Shown piece by piece: positions 35,177 to 40,678 of a stretch of DNA of 40,678 nt; position 1 is the stretch's first letter; the number at the start of each line of letters is the position of its first letter. Origin of the DNA: Herbaspirillum sp. CF444 (GTDB lineage: Bacteria; Pseudomonadota; Gammaproteobacteria; Burkholderiales; Burkholderiaceae_D); NCBI RefSeq assembly GCF_000282135.1, contig NZ_AKJW01000110.1, positions 1-40,678 on the forward strand. Reading direction: 5' to 3'. Made by a program: the position numbers and the translations under genes. The notes beneath the pieces are model-generated. The model ran no database searches. It was not told where the DNA came from and saw nothing but the letters and a program-made list of their open reading frames with translations.

Positions 35177-37213
35177 TCAGACCGCCGCCGAAAACTTGCG
35201 GCCTTCGGTCAGCATGAGGTGGAAGTCGGCGGCAGGCACCGGACGCGAGAACAGATAGCCTTGCAATTCGTCGCAACCGGCTTCGCGCAGGAAGTCGAAT
35301 TGCGCCATGCTTTCCACGCCTTCGGCGATGACCTTGTGGCGCAGCTGCTTGGCGATGCTGATGATGGCGCTGGCGATCGCGCAATCGTTGGTGTCTTCGG
35401 GAATGCCGGTGGTGAAGGAACGATCGATCTTGAGCGTGTTGATCGGGAAGCGCTTCAGGTAGGACAGGCTGGAATAGCCGGTGCCGAAGTCGTCCAGCGA
35501 GATCGCCACCCCCAGCAGGCAGACTTTTTCCATGATGGAGATCACGCGGTCGGTGCTGTGCATCAGCATGCTCTCGGTGATTTCCAGCTCCAGCCATTCG
35601 CCGGTCAGCTGATGACGGCTTAGCGCCGCCCTCACCCGATCCGGCAAGGAGCGCGTGAATTCGCGCGCGGTCACGTTGATGGCGATGCGGATCGGTTCCA
35701 TGCCGGCATCTTTCCACTGGCGCGCCTGTGCGCAGGCCGCTTCCAGCACCCAGTCGCTGAGCTGGACGATGAGCCCGGTCTCTTCCGCGATAGGGATGAA
35801 GTCGCCCGGCAACAGCAAGCCGCGTTCCGGATGCTGCCAGCGCACCAGCGCTTCGGCGCCGGTGATCTGGCCGCCGACCAGATTGATCTTCGGCTGGTAG
35901 TACAGCAGCAGCTCGTCGTATTCAAAAGCGTGCAGCAGGCCGGTTTCAATACGCAGCAGGTCGAGCGTATTGCGGTTCATCTCTTCGCTGTAATACGCGT
36001 AGCCGCCTTCATTGTTCTCGCCGCCCTGCTTGGCCCGGTACATGGCGATGTCGGCCAGGCGCAGCAAGGTTTCGGTATCGGAGGCGTCTTGCGGGTACAT
36101 GCTGATGCCGATGCTGGCGCCGACGCGCAGTTCGTGGCCGTCGATGAAGAACGGCTCGTCGAACAGCGCGATCAGTTTTTGCGCCACGAAACCGGCGTGG
36201 TAATCCTTGTCGATATCGAACAGCGCGATCGCAAATTCATCGGCGCCCAGGCGCGCCACCACGTCTTCGTCGCGCAAAGCCTTGCGCAGGCGGATCGCCA
36301 CTTCCACCAGCAGCATGTCGCCGGCAACGTGGCCGAGCGTGTCGTTGATCGGCTTGAAGCGGTTCAGGTCGATGAACATGATGCAGCCGTAGACATTGTC
36401 CTGTTGCGCCGCCACCAGCGCCTGGTCGACCGTGCGCGTGAGCAGCGTGCGGTTGGGCAAACCGGTCAGTGAATCGTAATAGGCCAGGTGGTGGATCAGC
36501 TTTTCGGCGTTCTTGCGTTCGGTGATGTCGTTGATGTAACCGATCATGCCGATCGGCTGGCCGTGCTGGTCGCGCATGACCGACAGCGACAGGCTGGCCC
36601 AGAAGGCCTCGCCCGACTTCTTGCGGCGACGCACTTCCATCTCGCGGCCGCCTTGCGACAGGAACATGTCGTTGAGCGAGGTATCGTCTTCGTCCTCGTT
36701 CTCGTAGAGGAACAGGACATTGCGTCCGATGGCTTCGATCGCGGTGTAGCCGAACAGTTGTTCCGCGCCGCGGTTCCAGCTGGTGATGAAGCCGGCCTGG
36801 TCCATCGTGATGACGGATTCGTGCATCTGGTTGAGGATCTGCGCCTGCTGCTCCAGCTTGGATTCGATCTGGTCCAGCACGCGGCTGCGCTTTTCGGTGT
36901 CGGCGCGGTTTTGCAGCAGACGGCCGGTCAAGGCGGCGAAGGACGCCAGGCGGGCGATCTCCGTATCGCCGAACGCCATATCGGCCGCCGGGAAAGCATA
37001 GTGGCCATACAGCAAGCCGTCATGCGCGACGATTTGCGCCAACTGCGCATTCTCCAGCGGCGCTTCGGAAAAATAGCGACCGCCTGCCCGGCCGAGAAAA
37101 ACCGAGACAATTTCGCTCAACGCATCATGCAATGCCAGGCCTTCCAGGCCCAGCACTGCATCAAGCAGGGCCGAGCAGCAGGCGAGATCATTGCTGCTGA
37201 GCATGGCGATCAT
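35177..37213 (-). CDS. PAS-GGDEF-EAL c-di-GMP signalling protein
   Basis: This 678-residue protein has an N-terminal region without clear match (1-120), a PAS domain (about 120-245: MHESVITMDQAGFITSWNRG, closing IGMIGYINDITERKNAE), a GGDEF domain (245-410) and an EAL domain (420-670). The diguanylate cyclase signature is altered to GADEF. An RxxD inhibitory site (RDED) stands five residues before it. The EAL site looks complete (EALVRW, NVTAREF, ELEITES, DDFGTGYSSL, KIDRSF, AEGVE). The protein is therefore probably a phosphodiesterase, with the GGDEF part as a sensor or weak cyclase. No membrane segment is seen. It starts 4 bp after the stop of the HDOD gene, so the two form an operon. ATGs at 37213 and 37204 are both possible. 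Confidence 0.9.
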   Translation of the reverse strand: MIAMLSSNDLACCSALLDAVLGLEGLALHDALSEIVSVFLGRAGGRYFSEAPLENAQLAQIVAHDGLLYGHYAFPAADMAFGDTEIARLASFAALTGRLLQNRADTEKRSRVLDQIESKLEQQAQILNQMHESVITMDQAGFITSWNRGAEQLFGYTAIEAIGRNVLFLYENEDEDDTSLNDMFLSQGGREMEVRRRKKSGEAFWASLSLSVMRDQHGQPIGMIGYINDITERKNAEKLIHHLAYYDSLTGLPNRTLLTRTVDQALVAAQQDNVYGCIMFIDLNRFKPINDTLGHVAGDMLLVEVAIRLRKALRDEDVVARLGADEFAIALFDIDKDYHAGFVAQKLIALFDEPFFIDGHELRVGASIGISMYPQDASDTETLLRLADIAMYRAKQGGENNEGGYAYYSEEMNRNTLDLLRIETGLLHAFEYDELLLYYQPKINLVGGQITGAEALVRWQHPERGLLLPGDFIPIAEETGLIVQLSDWVLEAACAQARQWKDAGMEPIRIAINVTAREFTRSLPDRVRAALSRHQLTGEWLELEITESMLMHSTDRVISIMEKVCLLGVAISLDDFGTGYSSLSYLKRFPINTLKIDRSFTTGIPEDTNDCAIASAIISIAKQLRHKVIAEGVESMAQFDFLREAGCDELQGYLFSRPVPAADFHLMLTEGRKFSAAV

Positions 37214-37217
37214 CGTA

Positions 37218-38417
37218 TCAGGCCTCGTGACTGACTTTGGATGCCCAACGATAGGCTTGTATCAAACTGCGGCAGTATCCTTCCGGCGTCACGCCGGCCG
37301 CAACCAGGTCGGCGTGGCGCAACGGGATGCGGCCGTACTCGGCGCGCTCCACCACGTCCAGCAAGCGTCCCAGCCGTCCACGCCGTTGCATCAGGGCGTC
37401 GAGGGTGTCCTGCGGCAGTTTGAGCGGCTCGATGATCAGTCGCAGCGGCATCGCCAGCAACACATCCAGCAGCGAGAACATGCCGACGATGAAGGCGCGG
37501 TCCTGTTCGTCGCGATCGCCGCCCATTTGCTGGCACATGGCTTCCATCATGGCGGCCCGTGCCGCGGCGCGCGGCAGCAGCGGATTGGCCGACTCGTCGC
37601 CGGGGAAACGCGCATACAGCAACAATTGCAGCCAACGCTGCAACTGGCGACGGCCCAGCAAATTGATGGCTTGCGTGAAATTGGTGATGTGCGCGGAAAA
37701 ACCGAAAGCGGCCGAACTCACCAGTTTGAACAACTGGTAGGACAAGGCCGGGTCCTGCTTGAGCAAGGCTTCCAGCTCGGGCGCGTCGGCGTCGTGCGAG
37801 ACCAGTTCGAGCAACTTCAGCAGGCGGCCGCGCGAAATCGCGTCCTTTTGCGTGACGGCGGAAGACGGCAACAAGGGATATTCGCCGCTGAACCAGCGGA
37901 AACCTTCGGCGCGGCAGGCGTCGAACAGCACCGGATCGGGTACGTTTTCGGCAATATGCGGACCGCGCAGGCTGGTGAGCCAAGTGCCGGCTTCCGGCTG
38001 AATGCCGGCGCTGCAATCCAGCGAGATCGACTCCACGTATTCGGAAAACAGCGCCATGCGCGACGGCAGGCCGTCGGCGATCAGGCCGTAGCCCAACTTG
38101 TTCAGGCGTTCCAGCAAAGGATGACGCGCCGCATCGACGCAGTACTCCACTGGAATGCGCAGGATCAGGTTGGTGTCTTTGGGCGGTGCGCCGAACTCGC
38201 CGGCAAACCGCTCGGGATTGGGGACGGTAAGAATGCAGGCAAGCCCATTAAGGGCCTCGCCGAGGCCAAATTCGTTGAAAAGCCGGGAAAAGAGATCACA
38301 TCCGTTCTCATCGAACGGGGAAACATGAAGCGACAGAGCCGTCCATAGATAATGAACGTCTGCGACAGGCTGTAAAAATACGAGAGGAAAAGGAATGCTT
38401 TTATCCTGGACAGCCAT
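37218..38417 (-). CDS. Degenerate EAL-HDOD signalling protein (YuxH type)
   Basis: This 399-residue protein has an N-terminal EAL-like domain that lacks the EAL and other catalytic motifs (starts FPLVFLQPVADVHYLW), followed by an HDOD domain from about residue 200. HDOD features are the stretch LLKLLELVSHDADAPELEAL, the characteristic DPALSYQLFKLVSSAAFGFS and INLLGRRQLQRWLQLLLYA. EAL-HDOD proteins have no hydrolase activity and act as regulators, often in twitching, type IV pilus or c-di-GMP circuits. It is the promoter-proximal gene of a pair with the PAS-GGDEF-EAL protein. A sigma-70-like promoter lies at 38463-38491. Confidence 0.85.
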   Translation of the reverse strand: MAVQDKSIPFPLVFLQPVADVHYLWTALSLHVSPFDENGCDLFSRLFNEFGLGEALNGLACILTVPNPERFAGEFGAPPKDTNLILRIPVEYCVDAARHPLLERLNKLGYGLIADGLPSRMALFSEYVESISLDCSAGIQPEAGTWLTSLRGPHIAENVPDPVLFDACRAEGFRWFSGEYPLLPSSAVTQKDAISRGRLLKLLELVSHDADAPELEALLKQDPALSYQLFKLVSSAAFGFSAHITNFTQAINLLGRRQLQRWLQLLLYARFPGDESANPLLPRAAARAAMMEAMCQQMGGDRDEQDRAFIVGMFSLLDVLLAMPLRLIIEPLKLPQDTLDALMQRRGRLGRLLDVVERAEYGRIPLRHADLVAAGVTPEGYCRSLIQAYRWASKVSHEA

Positions 38418-38462
38418 TTTTGTATAGATGTCGCGGTGAGCAGCCGCAACATTTTTAATTAA

Positions 38463-38491
38463 TTATTAACGATAAATAAGATTGTTTCCAA
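38463..38491 (-). promoter_or_regulatory. Candidate sigma-70 promoter of the EAL-HDOD operon
   Basis: Read on the minus strand, TTGGAA (38491-38486) and TAATAA (38468-38463) are separated by 17 bp, in an AT-rich stretch 46 bp before the start codon. The match is moderate. No other site is better within 38418-38558. Confidence 0.45.
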
Positions 38492-38558
38492 AAAGAATTC
38501 TTATCTAAATTCAAATATTTTCCTAATATACCCGATAAATCCCGACTTGCCTAAGCGA

Positions 38559-39815
38559 TCATCCAACTAAAAACATCTCTTGCAAATCGTTCAGAAACCG
38601 GCGCCCCAGCTCGGTTGGCCGGATGTTCATGTGGTCGCGATACAGCAGGCCTTTTTTCTCGGCTTCGTTAAGTGCGGCGTCGATATTGTTGATGCCCATG
38701 CCGGTGCGTTCAGCGAACAGATTCGCAGGAAAACCGTCTTGCAGGCGCAACGCATTCAGCATGAACTCAAAGCCCAGCGCGTCGCGACCGATCTCCCCCT
38801 CCTCCTGAATGGCATTGCCGCTTCGCATCTTCTCCAGATAGGTTTGCGGATGCTTGTGACGCATTTGCCGCACGATGCGATGCGGAAACGACAATTTGGA
38901 ATGGGCGCCGGCGCCGATGCCGAGGTAGTCGCCGAACTGCCAGTAATTCAGATTGTGACGCGCCTGGTGTTTGGGCCTGGCGTAGGCCGAGACTTCGTAA
39001 TGCTGGTAACCGGCTGCGGTGGTCAGTGCAGTGATCATGTCCTGCATGTCGGCGCTGGCGTCTTCGTCGGGCACCGCCGGCGGATATTTGGCGAACAGCG
39101 TGTTCGGCTCCAGCGTCAGGTGGTACAGCGACAGATGCGGCGGCGCGCAATCGATGGCGGTGCGGATATCGCGGCGCGCCTCTTCGACGCTTTGCGACGG
39201 CAAGGCGTACATCAGGTCGAGATTGAAGTTGTCGAAGTTGGCATGGGCGATCTCGACCGCCTTGCGCGCCTGGTCGCCGTCATGGATACGACCGAGTGCC
39301 GCCAGGTGCGTGGAGTTGAAACTCTGGATGCCGATCGACAGGCGGTTGATGCCGCTGGCGCGGTAAGACTTGAATTTCTCCGCCTCGAAGGTGCCGGGAT
39401 TGGCCTCCATCGTGATCTCGATGTCGACGTCCATGGGCAGCAAGGTACGGATGTCCGACAGCAGGCGATCGAGACCGGCCGCCGACAACAGGCTGGGCGT
39501 GCCGCCACCGATGAAGACGGAGTAAATCTTGCGGCCCCAGATCAGCGGCAGCGCCGATTCGAGGTCGGCGCGCAAGGCGTCGAGATAGGCGTCTTCCGGG
39601 AAGCTGCCCTTCACTTCATGCGAATTGAAATCGCAATACGGGCACTTCTTCACGCACCACGGGAAATGCACATACAGCGACAGCGGCGGCAAGGCCGTCA
39701 GTTGCAGGCTGCCGGGCTTCAAAAACGCCAGCGCGGCTTGCGCCGGACCGGGTTGATTGGACTGGCCGGCGGTCGACGACAAATCGACGCCGACTGGCTT
39801 GATCGGAATAATCAT
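38559..39815 (-). CDS. hemW: HemW, radical SAM heme chaperone
   Basis: This is a 418-residue cytoplasmic protein, formerly annotated as oxygen-independent coproporphyrinogen III oxidase-like. The radical SAM motif CxxxCxxC is C54-VKK-C58-PY-C61, followed by the Phe expected in HemW (CDFNSH). SAM-binding GGGTPS and the EANPGT motif are clear. The HemW-type C-terminal domain (RDALGFEFMLNALRLQDGF ... RPTELGRRFLNDLQEMFL) is complete. It inserts heme into target proteins; true HemN needs a longer N-terminus with a different CxxxCxxCxC. ATG at 39815 overlaps the rdgB stop (ATGA), so the two are translationally coupled. A longer upstream frame is only the antisense-free extension into rdgB. Confidence 0.93.
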   Translation of the reverse strand: MIIPIKPVGVDLSSTAGQSNQPGPAQAALAFLKPGSLQLTALPPLSLYVHFPWCVKKCPYCDFNSHEVKGSFPEDAYLDALRADLESALPLIWGRKIYSVFIGGGTPSLLSAAGLDRLLSDIRTLLPMDVDIEITMEANPGTFEAEKFKSYRASGINRLSIGIQSFNSTHLAALGRIHDGDQARKAVEIAHANFDNFNLDLMYALPSQSVEEARRDIRTAIDCAPPHLSLYHLTLEPNTLFAKYPPAVPDEDASADMQDMITALTTAAGYQHYEVSAYARPKHQARHNLNYWQFGDYLGIGAGAHSKLSFPHRIVRQMRHKHPQTYLEKMRSGNAIQEEGEIGRDALGFEFMLNALRLQDGFPANLFAERTGMGINNIDAALNEAEKKGLLYRDHMNIRPTELGRRFLNDLQEMFLVG

Positions 39816-40396
39816 CGCAGCTTCTCTACCAGCGCGCGCAACGCCTGGCCTCGGTGCGAATGGGCGTTCTTCTCCGCAGCAGTCAGTTGCGCGGCGGTTT
39901 TGCCCAGCGCCGGCAGCAGGAAATACGGATCGTAGCCGAACCCGCCCTCGCCGCGCGCATCCGCCACGATTTCGCCGTGCCAGGAACCGTCGGCGATCAC
40001 CGGCTGCGGATCGTCGGCGTGGCGCACGTAGACCAGCACGCAATAATAGTAGGCGGACTTGTCGGCATGCGCCGCCAGATCGGCGATCAGCCTGGCGCTG
40101 TTGGCGGCGTCCGACTTCGGTTCGCCGGCATAGCGCGCCGACCAGACACCTGGCGCACCGCCCAGGGCATTGACGCACACGCCGGAATCGTCGGCCAGCG
40201 CCGGCAAACCGGTCAGGCGCGAGGCATGGCGCGCCTTGGTCAGCGCGTTTTCGACGAAGGTGGCGAACGGCTCTTCTGCCTCGGGAACGTTGAACTCGCC
40301 TTGTGGACGCACGTCCAGGCCGATTTCGCCGAGCAAGGCGCCGAATTCTTTGAGTTTTCCCTGATTATTGGAGGCGAGAACGATTTTTTGTGTCAT
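39812..40396 (-). CDS. rdgB: RdgB/HAM1 family dITP/XTP pyrophosphatase
   Basis: This 194-residue cytoplasmic enzyme hydrolyses non-canonical purine triphosphates (dITP, XTP) to the monophosphate and so keeps them out of DNA and RNA. The family motifs are present: ASNNQGKLKEF at the N-terminus, ALADDSGVCVNALGGAPGVWSA in the middle, GGFGYDPYFL, and the SHR motif (AHSHRGQALRALV) near the end. Length is normal. It is followed with a 4-bp overlap by hemW, a common arrangement in betaproteobacteria. A terminator for a transcript coming from beyond the window lies upstream, so rdgB probably has its own promoter. Confidence 0.94.
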   Translation of the reverse strand: MTQKIVLASNNQGKLKEFGALLGEIGLDVRPQGEFNVPEAEEPFATFVENALTKARHASRLTGLPALADDSGVCVNALGGAPGVWSARYAGEPKSDAANSARLIADLAAHADKSAYYYCVLVYVRHADDPQPVIADGSWHGEIVADARGEGGFGYDPYFLLPALGKTAAQLTAAEKNAHSHRGQALRALVEKLR

Positions 40397-40436
40397 GACG
40401 GATAAAGCGCAAATTGCTGCGGATGGATGGCAAACG

Positions 40437-40470
40437 TAAAAACGCCATGTCCGCGGATAACGGACATGGC
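40437..40470 (-). terminator. Intrinsic terminator on the minus strand, upstream of rdgB
   Basis: A perfect 10-bp stem, gccatgtccg (40444-40453) with cggacatggc (40461-40470), has a 7-nt loop. On the minus strand it is followed by gttttta. It would end a transcript entering from the right edge of the window, so the upstream gene and rdgB are probably separate units. Confidence 0.75.
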
Positions 40471-40558
40471 ATGTCGGGATTGTAAAAGGATTCCGGCCAA
40501 GCTGCTGAGACTCTGCTTATACCGGACATTTCACTTCAGGCCTGTTTTTGTACCAGGG

Positions 40559-40678
40559 CCTGTTAACAATCAATTTGCGAATGCGAACGCGCGGCAGGCG
40601 TTGACTGCCTAGGCGCAGCGACGCGTCGTAGCGGTGCTACCGAAGTTGCAACCCCTGGAGCTGCAACAACGGCAGGCG
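40559..40678. repeat. Interspersed palindromic repeat, family B, copy 2 (runs to window edge)
   Basis: Bases 40582-40619 are an exact 38-bp reverse complement of 35104-35141. The left flank gggcctgttaacaatcaatt also resembles the arm at 35142-35167 read in reverse. The element continues past 40619 (gacgcgtcg) and may be cut off by the window end. No coding region was seen in 40471-40678. Confidence 0.75.

Noticed and set aside
38559..40178. An extended reading frame giving hemW 121 extra N-terminal residues
   Set aside because: The extension lies wholly inside rdgB in another frame. ATG at 39815, overlapping the rdgB stop, gives the usual HemW length.

Overview
The window looks like chromosomal DNA of a GC-rich betaproteobacterium, most likely in the Oxalobacteraceae (Herbaspirillum/Collimonas-like). 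This is inferred from overall codon use, the NNP transporter-nirBD-nasA arrangement, the glucarate dehydratase module and the rdgB-hemW pair. No rRNA or tRNA gene was seen, so the assignment is provisional.

Region by region: (1) 1-1691 holds an ECF sigma factor lying between two copies of its NrsF/DUF1109-type membrane anti-sigma factor. (2) 1718-4085 is an aldehyde dehydrogenase with an overlapping AraC-type regulator. (3) 4277-13251 is a complete assimilatory nitrate/nitrite reduction operon: nitrate transporter, NirB, NirD, a NasC-like flavoprotein and NasA. Its leader carries a near-perfect sigma-54 promoter and two hexaloop hairpins of the ANTAR-target type. The second hairpin overlaps an intrinsic terminator, which is the layout of a NasT/NasR-type antitermination switch. 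(4) 13000-27697 appears to be an accessory island. It carries a second ECF sigma factor, an unrecognised 215-residue protein, a trypsin-like serine protease without signal peptide, a lipoprotein, and a cdiB-cdiA-cdiI contact-dependent inhibition locus. Behind that locus sit an orphan toxin-tip fragment and a second, paralogous immunity gene. The island is bracketed by a 42-bp direct repeat (one mismatch) formed by the 3' end of nasA. (5) 27784-31205 holds a flavin reductase-like protein, a haloalkane dehalogenase-like hydrolase, a tiny lipoprotein and an exported nucleosidase-like protein. (6) 31456-35060 is a glucarate/galactarate-type module: enolase-superfamily dehydratase, ACS-family MFS transporter and a divergent GntR/FCD regulator with an 18-bp perfect palindrome between them. 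(7) 35177-38417 has two c-di-GMP-type signalling proteins, PAS-GGDEF-EAL and degenerate EAL-HDOD. (8) 38559-40396 is hemW and rdgB, overlapping by 4 bp.

How the parts work together: the nas operon imports nitrate (NNP transporter), reduces it to nitrite (NasA fed by the NasC-like flavoprotein) and then to ammonium (NirBD). Nitrogen limitation would act at the sigma-54 promoter and nitrate/nitrite at the ANTAR attenuator. The ANTAR protein itself is not in this window. CdiB would export CdiA, whose C-terminal tip is the toxin neutralised by the adjacent immunity protein. Two families of interspersed palindromic repeats each occur twice in the window, one of them inside the nas operon between nirB and nirD.
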